In this document: positions 8,490-18,210 of the stretch, in pieces
How positions within the stretch are numbered: the stretch's first letter is position 1
How the letters are laid out: each line of letters starts with the position of its first letter
NCBI GenBank assembly: GCA_965225625.1
Contig: CBDDBH010000033.1
Location: forward strand, 1 to 64,000
Origin: CBDDBH01 sp965225625
Lineage (GTDB): Bacteria > Pseudomonadota > Gammaproteobacteria > JADZEE01
DNA length: 64,000 nucleotides
Reading direction: 5' to 3'
Program-made: the position numbers and the translations under genes
The notes under the pieces: generated by a model
Told to the model about the DNA's origin: nothing
Seen by the model: the letters and a program-made list of their open reading frames with translations, nothing else
Database searches by the model: none

Positions 8490-8720
8490 ATGCGAGCAAT
8501 CCGCCGGAAAGCAGTTTCTGAAAAGACGGGTCTGTCATCGCCGAGCATCGACCGGCTTGAGCGCGATGGAAAATTCCCTCCGCGCATTCAACTGACTGAC
8601 CACGGAGTGGCCTGGATCGACGAAGAAGTCGATGAGTGGATAGCGTCTCGGCAACGCGGTCCACTGAAACAGAGGAAAGAGCTAACCACTGAATCGCAGC
8701 ACGAGATTATGAGGAGCTGA
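8490..8720 (+). CDS. AlpA-like phage regulator
   Basis: A 76-residue protein of the AlpA/excisionase-like winged-helix type: IRRKAVSEKTGLSSPSIDRL is the helix-turn-helix, followed by FPPRIQLTDHGVAWIDEEV, the wing with the conserved PxxIxL...VAW pattern, and an acidic helix. In related elements AlpA activates the element's integrase or replication genes. ATG is preferred to a TTG 3 bp upstream. It stands 2 bp before the leader ORF and the helicase, so it probably heads that operon. Confidence 0.85.
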   Translation: MRAIRRKAVSEKTGLSSPSIDRLERDGKFPPRIQLTDHGVAWIDEEVDEWIASRQRGPLKQRKELTTESQHEIMRS

Positions 8721-8722
8721 GC

Positions 8723-8986
8723 ATGACAAAAGAAAACCCCGCTGGGCAGGCGGGGCTTCCGAATTGCGGATTAACTTCAACGGATCCGAGTATAGCATCA
8801 CCGAAGCCTCTAATTACCCCCCAACACGAGAGTACCGGGCGACAAATTCGTTACTGGCGATACCGGATGCTCCGCTCATTCGAGCTTGGGGATCGGGTTG
8901 GCGCTCGCTTCGCTGGTCACCAATTTATGAACCTGCTCCGAAATCACGCATTAGTTTGCGATTCACTCACAGGGATTGGCGGATGA
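8723..8986 (+). CDS. Leader ORF before helicase
   Basis: An ORF of 87 residues beginning MTKENPAGQAGLPNCG, starting 2 bp after the AlpA gene and ending in overlap with the helicase start. Codons 5-11 form a GC-rich hairpin. The equivalent position in element 2 (44742-45035) has an ORF of similar length that begins in the same way and also overlaps the helicase start. The two proteins are otherwise hardly alike, so the shared feature may be the hairpin and coupling rather than the peptide. Expression is uncertain. Confidence 0.35.
   Translation: MTKENPAGQAGLPNCGLTSTDPSIASPKPLITPQHESTGRQIRYWRYRMLRSFELGDRVGARFAGHQFMNLLRNHALVCDSLTGIGG
8726..8756 (-). terminator. Antisense-oriented terminator-like hairpin
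   Basis: Stem CCCCGC / GCGGGG at 8737-8742 and 8750-8755. Read on the minus strand it is followed by GTTTTCTTTTG, the form of an intrinsic terminator facing against the helicase operon. The same arrangement occurs in element 2 at 45010-45032. Confidence 0.5.
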
Positions 8987-10517
8987 TGAGTGAACCCGAA
9001 CCAAAACAATCGGGCAAATTGATTAACCTCGTCCACCAAAACGCGGAGCTATTCCACGACCCGGAAGGCAAGGGGTACGCCCTTCTGAACCTCAACGGCC
9101 ACAGGGAATGCTGGCCGATCCGCTCGAAAGGATTCAGAGACTGGTTAGCGCGTGAATACTACCGCGCCGAAAAGCGCGTCTCCAGCAGTCAGACAATGCA
9201 AGATGCCCTGAACACCGTCGAGGGCGAGGCTGCCTTCGACGGCAATGAACATCCCGTGTTTACCCGCATCGGCTTTCACGATGGATCTATTTTCATTGAT
9301 CTGGGTAACCATCACTGGGACGCCGTTGAAGTCACGCCTGACGCACATTGGTTGCAGCCGAAGCCAGAGTTGCGGTTCCGTCGGTTCAGCGGAATGCGCC
9401 CACTTCCCTGTCCTGATATTCACAAACCGGATCTCGGTGCTCTCTGGGAGTACATAAACGTATCGAGCCGAGCGGATCGAGTCCTCATTGCGTCATGGTT
9501 GGTGGCCGCGTACCGACCTACCGGACCGTATCCCATTCTGGTACTCCAGGGTGAACAGGGCACTGGCAAGACCATCGCTTGCCGCGTTCTGCGTGGTTTG
9601 ATCGATCCTTCCGTCGCGATGGTGAGGGCCATGCCGCGCACCGAACGCGATCTGATGATCGCCGCAAATAATGGCCATGTGATCGCGTTCGACAACATCT
9701 CCCGAATGCCCCGTGGCTATCCGATGCCTTGTGCCGTGTCTCTACCGGCGGCGGATTCTCGACTCGTGAACTCTATAGCGATACTGACGAGATTCTGATC
9801 GACGTTCAGCGTCCGATCATTCTGAACGGCATCGACGACATCGCCACTCGGCAAGACCTTCTGGATCGATCCATCGTGATCAATCTGGAACCGATCCCCG
9901 ATAGCCGACGAATCGCGGAAGCAACGTTCTGGGAAGGCTTCAACCGAGCCTCGCCCTTCATATTGTCCGGGGTCTACAAGGGAGTATCGCGAGCGTTGAA
10001 GCTGGAGAAGTTCGTAGACGTGGACCAGCTACCTCGGATGGCGGATTTCGCCCGCTGGGCTGTCGCCGCTGAGGAAGCACTCGGATTCGAGCAGGGCGAG
10101 TTCCTGAACGTCTACGGACGCAACAGACGCCATTCTATCGAGGTTTCTCTTGAAGGCTCATTGGTAGCAGAAGCCGTTAAGCAGATGGTTGAACAGCACG
10201 GTCTCTGGACGGGGACGGCGTCCCAGACCAAAAAACAGCTTGAGTCCTTTATCGACGACACCGACCTACTGAAGAGCAAACGGTGGCCGCAGTCCCCGAA
10301 CTGGTTCTCGACGGAACTACGACGCATCGCGACCAACCTACGGGCTATCGGTATTGACGTGCGGTTCAACGACGACCCAGGGAAACGTCGCAGCATCACA
10401 ATAGAAAAGGTGGGGGAAATTGCGTCCGTTGCGTCCGTACTGTCTGAATTGGACGCGATGGACGCTACGGACGCCAATTTGCAAGCAACTTCTTCTGTAT
10501 TTGGAGGCGAGGAATGA
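8986..10517 (+). pseudogene. Frameshifted AAA+ helicase/primase-associated ATPase
   Basis: Two overlapping reading frames together match, end to end, the intact 508-residue paralogue at 43229-44755. The first part (MSEPEPKQSG to SRMPRGYP) holds the Walker A motif GEQGTGKT; the second, from about 9715, resumes with LCRVSTGGGFSTRELYSD. Where the paralogue has CACCCC between the ATG and TGG codons, this copy has CCCCG, one base fewer, so a 1-bp deletion lies at about 9709-9713. The C-terminus ends in a repetitive DAMDATDA tail. In phage satellites such ATPases replicate the element. As read, the protein would be truncated at about 270 residues. Confidence 0.8.
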
Positions 10518-11422
10518 GTAAGCCTGTAACAATCGACCAATCGACCGGTTTGATCTCGACCGTGGATCACTACGTCACCAAGATCCGCGAGCGTTGGCAA
10601 GAATCCGTGGCGGCTATTATCGATGTGGGTCGCTATTTTCTCGAAGCAAAAGAAGTGTTGCCTCACGGCGAGTTCGGGAAATTGTGCATAGAGTTGCAGA
10701 TTACGCCGCGCACGGCGCAGAGGTTAATGGCAATTGCCAACGATTCCAGAGTTACAAATCCGACCCACGGGTCGCTTTTGCCATCGTCGTGGACAACGCT
10801 TTACCAACTCACAAAGTTGAACGACGCCAGTTGGGGCCGGGCCGTCGAGCAGGGCGCAATCAATCCAGAAATGTCGCGTGAAGACGTTATAAAACTACGC
10901 CCCGACAACGCGCAACTAATTCACCAGAGTAATTCACCAGAGTGGTATACGCCTTCTCCATACATCGAAGCGACCAGAGCCGTAATGGGAGAAATCGATC
11001 TTGATCCGGCGTCGAACGAGCTGGCCAATCAAATAGTAAAAGCCTCTCACATATTCACCTCCGCCGAGAGCGGTTTGGAGCATACTTGGTCGGGAAAAGT
11101 ATTTTTAAATCCACCGTACTGTGGACAGGCTGGGCACTTTGTAAAGAAGGCGACCGATAGTTATGAATACGGTGATGTTTCCGAGGCAATCCTGCTTGTC
11201 AGTGCAAACTCCACAAGCTCTAGTTGGTTTCAACGGCTCTTCGATTACCCACTGTGCTTTACTAATCACCGCATCCAATTCTACAACGCTGACGGGCCGC
11301 AGAACGGTGCTACTTTCGGTAGTTGCTTTGCCTACCTGGGTCCGTCGGTGTCTAAATTTGTCCAGGTATTTTCTTCATTCGGTTATGTATTGAAGAAGCT
11401 GGAGGTAGACGACGATGCGTGA
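10514..11422 (+). CDS. Phage N6-adenine methyltransferase (Dam-like)
   Basis: A 302-residue protein. The C-terminal part carries the phage Dam pattern EWYTPSPYIEATRAVMGEIDLDPAS and the catalytic NPPY motif (FLNPPYCGQAGHFV). The N-terminal 120 residues (VAAIIDVGRYFLEAKEVLPHGEF) are a DUF3102-like helical domain that often precedes such enzymes. It should methylate adenine in DNA, perhaps protecting the element or regulating its genes. Its ATG overlaps the helicase stop (ATGA), indicating one operon. No cognate restriction enzyme gene is adjacent. Confidence 0.85.
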   Translation: MSKPVTIDQSTGLISTVDHYVTKIRERWQESVAAIIDVGRYFLEAKEVLPHGEFGKLCIELQITPRTAQRLMAIANDSRVTNPTHGSLLPSSWTTLYQLTKLNDASWGRAVEQGAINPEMSREDVIKLRPDNAQLIHQSNSPEWYTPSPYIEATRAVMGEIDLDPASNELANQIVKASHIFTSAESGLEHTWSGKVFLNPPYCGQAGHFVKKATDSYEYGDVSEAILLVSANSTSSSWFQRLFDYPLCFTNHRIQFYNADGPQNGATFGSCFAYLGPSVSKFVQVFSSFGYVLKKLEVDDDA

Positions 11423-11443
11423 AGTACGTCGTCGGTCAATAAC

Positions 11444-11671
11444 ATGCCTTTAGTCCGACTCTCAGAATTCCGGTTGATGGAGTACGAGGGAAAGCCTCCA
11501 GACATTCGCACGCTAAAGCGCGATGTAAACGACGGCATACTTATTGGAGGGTTCAGAGACGCTCGTGGCCGCTACTGGGTGGACATGGACATTTACCGGA
11601 AATCGCGAAAACTAGGCAATAAACTGGATGAAATCTTGATAGATGCCGAAGTTGCTGCTTTGATTGAATGA
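11444..11671 (+). CDS. Excisionase-like DNA-binding protein
   Basis: A 75-residue protein: LVRLSEFRLMEYEGKPPDI then LKRDVNDGILIGGFRDARGRYWVDMDIY, the layout of small winged-helix excisionases next to tyrosine integrases. It probably sets the direction of recombination by binding attachment-site arms. Its 3' end overlaps the integrase start by 4 bp (ATGA), so the two are translated together. Confidence 0.75.
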   Translation: MPLVRLSEFRLMEYEGKPPDIRTLKRDVNDGILIGGFRDARGRYWVDMDIYRKSRKLGNKLDEILIDAEVAALIE

Positions 11672-12822
11672 GCATGCCCGCTCGGAAATACGATATTCCT
11701 ACGAACCTCTTATACGACAAGGCATCTGGGCGATATCGTTACCGCAATCCCATTACCCACAAATACAAGTGGATCGGACGGGACCGGGCGAGGGCCGTCG
11801 AATTAGCCGAGAAGGCGAACGCAGCACATCGTCTTATTGTGGCCCAGAAACGCCTTGCTAAAGCTCGGCCTCCGACTGTTGGTGACATCGTGTCGCTATA
11901 CGAAGTCAATGTCATGCCGAAGCGGGCGTGGGACAGCAGTACGCGCAAGAACATCCAGTTCAAGCTCAACGCCATCCGCAGAGAATTTGGAGATAAGCCT
12001 TTCGAGACTGTCGACCGCCTATTCCTCGGTGATTGGTTGGATGTCCGGTGTACCCGTGCCGATTCGTATATGAAATGGCGCGCTCTCCTTATTGAGATAT
12101 GGGATTACGCTATCGCCAGAAAGATCGCCGATTACAACGAGGCGGCGGCAACGATGCGCCGCAGTGTCAGCGAGAAAATCTCCGCTAACCGCAAAATTCG
12201 CAAACGGCTCGATATTGCCGGGTTCAGGGCCATCCATGACTCCGCGCCGCCGTTTCTACAAACGGCAATGAGGCTGTCCCTAGTGACCCTGCAAGGCCGC
12301 GCCGAGATAGTTAATTTCCTGCTGGCTGATCGGTATGACGGTTGGTTGCATTTCATCCGTGATAAAACCGCTGGCGACACGGAAAAGGCCTTTATCCGCA
12401 TCGAGGAAACGCCTCAGATAGCTGAGATCATCGCTCATGCTATGTCAGATGGCACGCACTCTCCGTTTGTGGTGCATTACAAACCGAAGTCTAGACAGCG
12501 CAAGCACATGGACGCCAAGCCCCATTGGACCTACGTAACGCCGGATCACCTGACAAAGACATTCAAGGATGTGCGGGACGAATGCGGTTTATACGATTCG
12601 CTAAAACCTCGCCAGCGCCCGACGTTTCACGAGATCAGATCGCTGGGCGCGAGGATTTACGAAAAGCTCGGCTATCCGAAAGGGTATATCAACGCCCTCC
12701 TCGGCCATGCTGACGAAAAGACAACTGATATCTATTTACGCATGGGCAAAGACGCCATCACCCACGACCACTACAAACCGGCAAAAGCCGAGATGAATTT
12801 AAGCCGGTTACCGGAACTGTAG
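11668..12822 (+). CDS. int: Tyrosine integrase of element 1
   Basis: A 384-residue lambda-type integrase with an N-terminal arm-binding region (SGRYRYRNPITHKYKW), a core-binding SAM-like domain (about 75-165), and a C-terminal catalytic domain. Visible catalytic residues are the H-x-x-R box in FHEIRSLGARIYEKLG and the H...Y pair in LLGHADEKTTDIYLRMG. The gene reads towards the adjacent tRNA-Gly gene, whose 3' end is 92 bp away, so this enzyme most likely integrates the element there. GTATCCCA repeats between the gene and the tRNA may be its arm sites. Confidence 0.9.
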   Translation: MSMPARKYDIPTNLLYDKASGRYRYRNPITHKYKWIGRDRARAVELAEKANAAHRLIVAQKRLAKARPPTVGDIVSLYEVNVMPKRAWDSSTRKNIQFKLNAIRREFGDKPFETVDRLFLGDWLDVRCTRADSYMKWRALLIEIWDYAIARKIADYNEAAATMRRSVSEKISANRKIRKRLDIAGFRAIHDSAPPFLQTAMRLSLVTLQGRAEIVNFLLADRYDGWLHFIRDKTAGDTEKAFIRIEETPQIAEIIAHAMSDGTHSPFVVHYKPKSRQRKHMDAKPHWTYVTPDHLTKTFKDVRDECGLYDSLKPRQRPTFHEIRSLGARIYEKLGYPKGYINALLGHADEKTTDIYLRMGKDAITHDHYKPAKAEMNLSRLPEL

Positions 12823-12849
12823 CGGGTGGGATATGGAACCTGAAATCCT

Positions 12850-12868
12850 GTATCCCAAACGTATCCCA
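12850..12868. repeat. Tandem GTATCCCA, candidate integrase arm sites
   Basis: Two GTATCCCA copies at 12850-12857 and 12861-12868, spaced 3 bp, with a related inverted sequence (GGGATA) at 12829-12834. They lie between the integrase stop and the tRNA-Gly 3' end, where arm-type integrase sites are expected. Inference from position. Confidence 0.4.
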
Positions 12869-12914
12869 CACTTACGTGCAGGTATGTATAAACCAATGAA
12901 TCAACGAGGAAATT

Positions 12915-12990
<76 letters not shown>

Positions 12991-13111
12991 AACGTTGTTA
13001 GATAAATCCTACACGACTTCCCTGTCGTCACACCGCACTTCTTTTGACACCTGCCCGGGCGTTTGCAGCTTAATCAAATGTGCGCCAATTGTAGCGTCCG
13101 CTTCTAGCTGG

Positions 13112-13681
13112 TCAAGCGCCTTTGTTCAGCATTGGTAACGCTGCACGCAAATATAACGACATCGACCAAATTGTCAGGATAGCTGCGACATACAAGAGTA
13201 CAAAGCCGATGTGGTAGATGGGCAGGCCGAACAGCGGCGCGTGGTAGACCATCATAATCAACGCAACCATTTGTGCGATGGTTTTGAATTTTCCCAAACC
13301 GGAGACTGCGACGCGTTTACGCTCGCCGAGCTCCGCCATCCATTCCCGCAATGCGGAAATCGTAATCTCGCGGCCGATTATTACGGCTGCAGGCAGCGCC
13401 AGCCAGGGTGTCGGGTGCGCTTGGATGAGTAACACCAACACCACAGCAACCATTAGCTTATCTGCCACGGGATCCAGAAACGCGCCCAGCAAGGACGTCT
13501 GCGCGAGACGCCGCGCCAAATAGCCATCCAGCCAGTCTGTTATGGCCGCGAGCGTGAACACACCGGCGGCGCCTACTCGGGCCCACTCCACCGGCAGATA
13601 AAAAACTGCAACGAACACCGGCAACAGGCCGATACGCAGCAGGGTGACGCTATTCGGGACGTTAAGTAGCGGCCGTGTCAT
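13112..13681 (-). CDS. pgsA: CDP-diacylglycerol-glycerol-3-phosphate phosphatidyltransferase
   Basis: A 189-residue integral membrane enzyme that makes phosphatidylglycerol-phosphate from CDP-diacylglycerol and glycerol-3-phosphate. The CDP-alcohol phosphotransferase signature is complete: DWLDGYLAR, then LLGAFLDPVADK. Several membrane segments are evident. It overlaps the end of uvrC by 4 bp and precedes the tRNA-Gly gene, the classical gammaproteobacterial order. Confidence 0.95.
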   Translation of the reverse strand: MTRPLLNVPNSVTLLRIGLLPVFVAVFYLPVEWARVGAAGVFTLAAITDWLDGYLARRLAQTSLLGAFLDPVADKLMVAVVLVLLIQAHPTPWLALPAAVIIGREITISALREWMAELGERKRVAVSGLGKFKTIAQMVALIMMVYHAPLFGLPIYHIGFVLLYVAAILTIWSMSLYLRAALPMLNKGA

Positions 13682-15525
13682 TCGTGCAGCATCTCATAAA
13701 TTTTGGTCGCCATGTCGGCGCTGATACCCGGCACCTTGCGCAGGTCGTCAACGCCTGCGCGTTGGACTCCCTGCAAACCGCCAAAATGTTGCATCAGCGC
13801 GCGTCGTCGTTTTGGCCCCAGACCGGAGATTTGCTCCAGTGGCGATGTCGAGCGAGCCTTATCGCGACGCTGGCGATGACCGGTGATAGCGAAGCGATGC
13901 GCTTCATCGCGCACCTGTTGAATGAGATGCAACGCGGGCGAGTCCGCGGCGAGGTGTCGCAGCCGCTGCGTATCTTCCAGGACCAGGGTTTCCGCGCCCG
14001 CGCGCCGACTTGGGCCTTTGGCAACGCCGACGACATTTAATTCGTCGAGTTGTAGCTCCAACAAGACTTCCCGCACGATGCCAACCTGCCCCTTGCCGCC
14101 ATCAATGAGGATCAGGTCGGGTAGCTTACTCTCCTCGCGCTTTATACGCGTGTAGCGGCGTTCAACCGCCTGGCGCATCGCGGCGTAATCGTCGCCGGGC
14201 TCTACGTCGCGAATGTTAAAGCGTCGATAATCGGACTTGATCGCGCCATCAGGGCCGAACACGACGCAGGACGCAACAGTCGCCTCACCGCCAGTGTGGC
14301 TGATATCAAAACATTCGATCCGCTCCATCGGCTCATCGAATCCAAGTGCATCTTGCAGCGACTCCAGACGTTGGTGCTGTCCCGAACGCGCGACGATCCG
14401 CTGTTGTAGTGCCAACTCGGCATTTTCGATGGCCATCTTCAACCAGCGCGCACGCTCCAAACGGACGCGCGAACGGATCGCGACCTTCTTCTCCGCATGC
14501 GAACTCAACGCTGTTGTAATCAGATCTTTATCGACAGGTTCGTGGCTCGTAATGATTTCGCTCGGCGTCGTCCGATCGGCGCGTTTGGCCAAATAATACT
14601 GGGGCAAAAACGCACCAAGTATTTCGTCGGGCGCCGCGTCTATCGTATTTGCGGGGAAAAAAGTCTTGTTACCCAGATTGTGGCCCGCGCGAATGTAAAA
14701 CACCTGAATGCAGCCAACGCCTTGCGCCGCGACGCAAGCCACGACGTCGATATTGCCGGAACCGGAGCTGATGTACTGGCGCTGCTGCACCCGCTGCAAG
14801 CTGTGGATCTGATCACGGTAACGTGCGGCCCGCTCGTAACTTTGTTCCTCGGATGCCTGCTCCATACGTTTGGCCAGCGCGTCGATCGCCGTTTGACTGC
14901 GCCCTTCCAAAAACAGCACCGCATGTTCAACGTCCTCGCGATAGCTGTCCGGATCGATAAGGGACACACACGGTGCGGTGCATCGGCGGATCTGATGCTG
15001 CAAACAAGGCCGCGATCGGTTTTTGAAGTAACTGTCCTCGCAAGAGCGCAACTGAAACAGTTTCTGCAGCAGATTGAGGCTCGCACGCACCGCACCAGCG
15101 CTTGGGTAGGGACCAAAATAACGCCCGGGACCGCTGCGCGTACCGCGATGAAAACTCAACTGCGGATAACGCTGATCGCTAGACAGGTAAATGTACGGAT
15201 AGCTCTTGTCATCGCGAAGCACGATGTTGTAGCGCGGTTTCAGTTCCTTGATGAGGTTGCTTTCGAGAATGAGGGCCTCGCCCTCGGTGTGCGTGACAGT
15301 AACTTCGATCTGCGTTATCTGAGCAACCATGGACCGCGTCTTAGCGTCCAAACGGTCAGCACTCTGGAAGTAGCTGGTGACGCGCTTTTTCAGGTTGCGT
15401 GCCTTACCGACATAAAGCACACGTGCCCGCTCGTCGAGCATGCGGTAAACACCGGGCCGACCGGTTAATGTCTTGGAGAACCCTTTACCGTCAAATATTT
15501 CGGACGCATGCGGCGCGGTCGTCAT
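13678..15525 (-). CDS. uvrC: Excinuclease ABC subunit C
   Basis: A 615-residue UvrC, the nuclease making both incisions in nucleotide excision repair. Seen are the N-terminal GIY-YIG domain (GVYRMLDERARVLYVGKA), the UVR region around residues 200-240, the RNase-H-like second nuclease with ECFDISHTGGE and LILIDGGKGQVG, and C-terminal helix-hairpin-helix motifs (ISGLGPKRRRALMQHFGG). I start it at MTTAPHASEIF; a longer reading of 14 residues upstream is unlike the family. It overlaps pgsA by 4 bp. Confidence 0.95.
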   Translation of the reverse strand: MTTAPHASEIFDGKGFSKTLTGRPGVYRMLDERARVLYVGKARNLKKRVTSYFQSADRLDAKTRSMVAQITQIEVTVTHTEGEALILESNLIKELKPRYNIVLRDDKSYPYIYLSSDQRYPQLSFHRGTRSGPGRYFGPYPSAGAVRASLNLLQKLFQLRSCEDSYFKNRSRPCLQHQIRRCTAPCVSLIDPDSYREDVEHAVLFLEGRSQTAIDALAKRMEQASEEQSYERAARYRDQIHSLQRVQQRQYISSGSGNIDVVACVAAQGVGCIQVFYIRAGHNLGNKTFFPANTIDAAPDEILGAFLPQYYLAKRADRTTPSEIITSHEPVDKDLITTALSSHAEKKVAIRSRVRLERARWLKMAIENAELALQQRIVARSGQHQRLESLQDALGFDEPMERIECFDISHTGGEATVASCVVFGPDGAIKSDYRRFNIRDVEPGDDYAAMRQAVERRYTRIKREESKLPDLILIDGGKGQVGIVREVLLELQLDELNVVGVAKGPSRRAGAETLVLEDTQRLRHLAADSPALHLIQQVRDEAHRFAITGHRQRRDKARSTSPLEQISGLGPKRRRALMQHFGGLQGVQRAGVDDLRKVPGISADMATKIYEMLHE

Positions 15526-15615
15526 CGTCGATATTCTACCGTAGCAATTAGGCCTGCTCGCAAACAAATAGCGGGTTTATCCAGCTAGTACGCATCACCG
15601 CGCTGACCCGATTGC

Positions 15616-16269
15616 CTAGCTTTTGTTGATCAGCTCGCGCGCACGGGCCATAACCGCCATAAACATGCCTTCCGTCAGTCGCCGAGTTTGGGTGTTGTAG
15701 CGGCTACAGTGGTAGGAATCGAGCAGCCGACACGCGTGTTTCTCCAGCGCATATTCGTTAGCGTGGCCAAACGGATGGTTCGCCGGCCGCAGGTCGAACG
15801 CGCGTAGCACCGCACGATGTGCGATCGCACCGAGGGCCAATATGACTGCTCCGCGGGGGGCGCGGGCGAGTTCCGCGCGCAGATAACTGTTACATGTCAC
15901 CACCTCGGAACCAATCGGCTTGTTTTGCGGCGGTAAGCATTTAACCGCGTTGGTGATGCGGCAATCCACCAGTTTCAGTCCGTCGGTGGCGCTAACAGCA
16001 GTGGCCTGATTGGCGAACCCTTCCGTGTGCAACGCTTTATACAGAAGGATCCCGGCGAAATCGCCCGTGAACGGCCGCCCGGTCGCGTTTGCTCCATGTA
16101 GTCCGGGCGCCAATCCGACGATAATCAGGCGCGCCCGTTTCGGCCCAAAGGCTGGCACCGGCGCCGCGTGATAATCGGGATACAGCCGCTTGACGTCATC
16201 GAGATGCGCGGCCAAACGCGGACATCGACGACAGGTAGAATCGAATGCCGTGTCAGCTGGCTGCTTCAC
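15616..16269 (-). CDS. Family 5 (UDGb-type) uracil-DNA glycosylase
   Basis: A 217-residue glycosylase that removes uracil and related damaged bases from DNA. Family 5 features are the active-site segment GLAPGLHGANATGRPFTGDF, the second motif SYHCSRYNTQTRRLT, and an N-terminal cysteine pair CRRC that with later cysteines ligates a 4Fe-4S cluster. Family members usually read NTxTGRLT; here Arg replaces Gly. Its start overlaps the end of the helicase gene by 17 bp, so both form a repair operon upstream of uvrC. Confidence 0.9.
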   Translation of the reverse strand: MKQPADTAFDSTCRRCPRLAAHLDDVKRLYPDYHAAPVPAFGPKRARLIIVGLAPGLHGANATGRPFTGDFAGILLYKALHTEGFANQATAVSATDGLKLVDCRITNAVKCLPPQNKPIGSEVVTCNSYLRAELARAPRGAVILALGAIAHRAVLRAFDLRPANHPFGHANEYALEKHACRLLDSYHCSRYNTQTRRLTEGMFMAVMARARELINKS

Positions 16270-18190
16270 GCCCTTTGATGTCTTGCCGATCTACAAAAAA
16301 TGCCTCGACCTCCGCGATATCTTCCGTGCGACGCATTGGCGGCAAGCCATCGATAAACCGCTTACCATAGCTCCGGGTCTTGATGCGCGGATCGCATAGC
16401 ACCAAAACTCCGTGGTCGTTTTCATCGCGGATCAATCGGCCAACACCCTGTTTCAATGCCAGCACGGCCTCCGGCAATTGGTAGTCCATAAACGGATTCA
16501 TGTTCTGCTCACGCAGCAACGCCGAGCGCGCTTTCAACATCGGATCATCGGGACTGGCGAATGGAAGTTTGTCGATTGCTACCACCGATAAGGCATCGCC
16601 GCGCACATCCACTCCCTCCCAGAAACTGTTAGTGCCCAACAGCACCGCACGCGCGGTACTGCGAAAGCGATCGAGTAACTCCGTCTTTGGTGCTTGTCCC
16701 TGTACAAGTAACTCAAAACCGCTCTCACGCAGCAGACCTTCGGCCAGGCGTAACGCCCGATGGCTGGTAAACAGCACAAACGCGCGACCGTTGCTGGCTT
16801 CGAGCACAGGCACAATTTGTTCGATCACCGCCTGCGTGTAGTCGGCATGACGCGGTTCGAGCGAGATGGCCGGCTGATATAACAGCGCCTGCTGCTCGAA
16901 TCGAAATGGACTGCCCCAACAATGGGAGGTGACCTCTCCGAGTCCCAAACGATGCACGAAGTAGTCGAATGAGTCGCCCACGGCAAGAGTCGCCGACGTG
17001 AACACCCGCGCGCACGGATGCTGATCAAGACGCGCACGAAACACTTCGGCAATATCAACAGGCGTACGGTGTAGTGCGTAGCCACGCCGTTGCACTTCAA
17101 TCCAACGAACTGCCGTCTCGCTTTGATGTTCTTCAAATTGACTCAATCGCGACTGCAGCACCGCTGCGCGTCGCCAACACGTTTGCAGTTCCGTGCCGCG
17201 TTCCGCGGCCACTTCCAGAGCATCGACCAGGCCGTCCAGTTGCTTACATAGTTCCGCAAACGGCGGATCCGCGCCATTATTTGATTCCTCGCTGTGCCAT
17301 TCTTCCCGTCGTTCCCGAGCGCCAAACGCTTGCCGCAAGCTGTCACTCGCCTTGCTCACATCGTCCGCGAATTCGGTCAACTGCGGCATGTCGCCTGCCT
17401 CGACTCGTTGCGCGGTTTGTACATCACGGCTGAGGTCCGACAGTTGCCGACTTGAGACCGTGACGCCGAAAAACTGCGTGGCGAGTTCCGGAAGCTGATG
17501 TGCCTCGTCAAACACGACGGCATCCGCGCCGGGAATAACCTCCGCAAAGCCTTCCTCGCGCAATACCATATCGGCCAGGAACAAATGATGATTAACCACA
17601 ACGATATCGGCCGCCGCCGCTGCCCGCCGCGCTTTGACGACATGGCAGTCCTGGTAATAACCACATTCCTGACCGAGACAGTTCTCCGCGGTCGAGGTAA
17701 CGGCCGGCCACAAATGAGAGGTTTCCGAAACGCCGCCAACCTCCGCAATGTCACCGGTGCGGGTAGCCGCTGCCCACGTACGGATCTGCTGCAGATCACT
17801 GCCGCTTTCGGGAAACAGGCTGTGCGTGGCACCACCGGTTTGCTCCAATCGGTGCAGGCACAGATAATTCGCGCGGCCTTTAAGCAACGCTGCCTGGGCA
17901 CCGACGCGCAAGGCGTTGCGTACCAGCGGCAGATCGCGATGAAACAATTGGTCCTGCAAATTGCGGGTGCCGGTCGATATGATTACCCGGCGCCCCGATA
18001 ACAGGGCTGGAACCAGGTAGGCAAACGTCTTACCGGTCCCCGTACCAGCCTCGCAAACAAGCAGGTCCTGCTGTTCTATAGCCACGGCTACTGCTGCTGC
18101 CATCTCCTGCTGTTGTGCGCGGGGGCTAAATCCATCGACCAGCTGTGGGAACGGGCCGTCGGGCCCGAAGATTTCGCTAAGGGATTGCAT
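16253..18190 (-). CDS. DinG/YoaA-family Fe-S DNA helicase
   Basis: A 645-residue superfamily 2 helicase of the XPD/DinG group. Walker A (CEAGTGTGKT), DEAH box (VVFDEAHQLPELA), and C-terminal motifs (GTNSFWEGVDVRGDAL; QGVGRLIRDENDHG) are all present. Cysteines in ENCLGQECGYYQDC can ligate the 4Fe-4S cluster of this group. The length fits YoaA. Related proteins unwind DNA at stalled replication or repair intermediates. It is followed, with overlap, by the uracil-DNA glycosylase gene. Confidence 0.92.
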   Translation of the reverse strand: MQSLSEIFGPDGPFPQLVDGFSPRAQQQEMAAAVAVAIEQQDLLVCEAGTGTGKTFAYLVPALLSGRRVIISTGTRNLQDQLFHRDLPLVRNALRVGAQAALLKGRANYLCLHRLEQTGGATHSLFPESGSDLQQIRTWAAATRTGDIAEVGGVSETSHLWPAVTSTAENCLGQECGYYQDCHVVKARRAAAAADIVVVNHHLFLADMVLREEGFAEVIPGADAVVFDEAHQLPELATQFFGVTVSSRQLSDLSRDVQTAQRVEAGDMPQLTEFADDVSKASDSLRQAFGARERREEWHSEESNNGADPPFAELCKQLDGLVDALEVAAERGTELQTCWRRAAVLQSRLSQFEEHQSETAVRWIEVQRRGYALHRTPVDIAEVFRARLDQHPCARVFTSATLAVGDSFDYFVHRLGLGEVTSHCWGSPFRFEQQALLYQPAISLEPRHADYTQAVIEQIVPVLEASNGRAFVLFTSHRALRLAEGLLRESGFELLVQGQAPKTELLDRFRSTARAVLLGTNSFWEGVDVRGDALSVVAIDKLPFASPDDPMLKARSALLREQNMNPFMDYQLPEAVLALKQGVGRLIRDENDHGVLVLCDPRIKTRSYGKRFIDGLPPMRRTEDIAEVEAFFVDRQDIKGREAAS

Positions 18191-18210
18191 CGGCTACGGC
18201 TTAGCTGTGA

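Noticed and set aside
9705..9716. Programmed frameshift in the helicase of element 1
   Set aside because: The paralogue encodes the same protein in one frame and differs by a single missing base, so mutation or error is simpler.
14497..15468. A 323-codon plus-strand ORF
   Set aside because: It lies wholly antisense to uvrC, whose domains are all intact; codon and residue composition look like a shadow frame.
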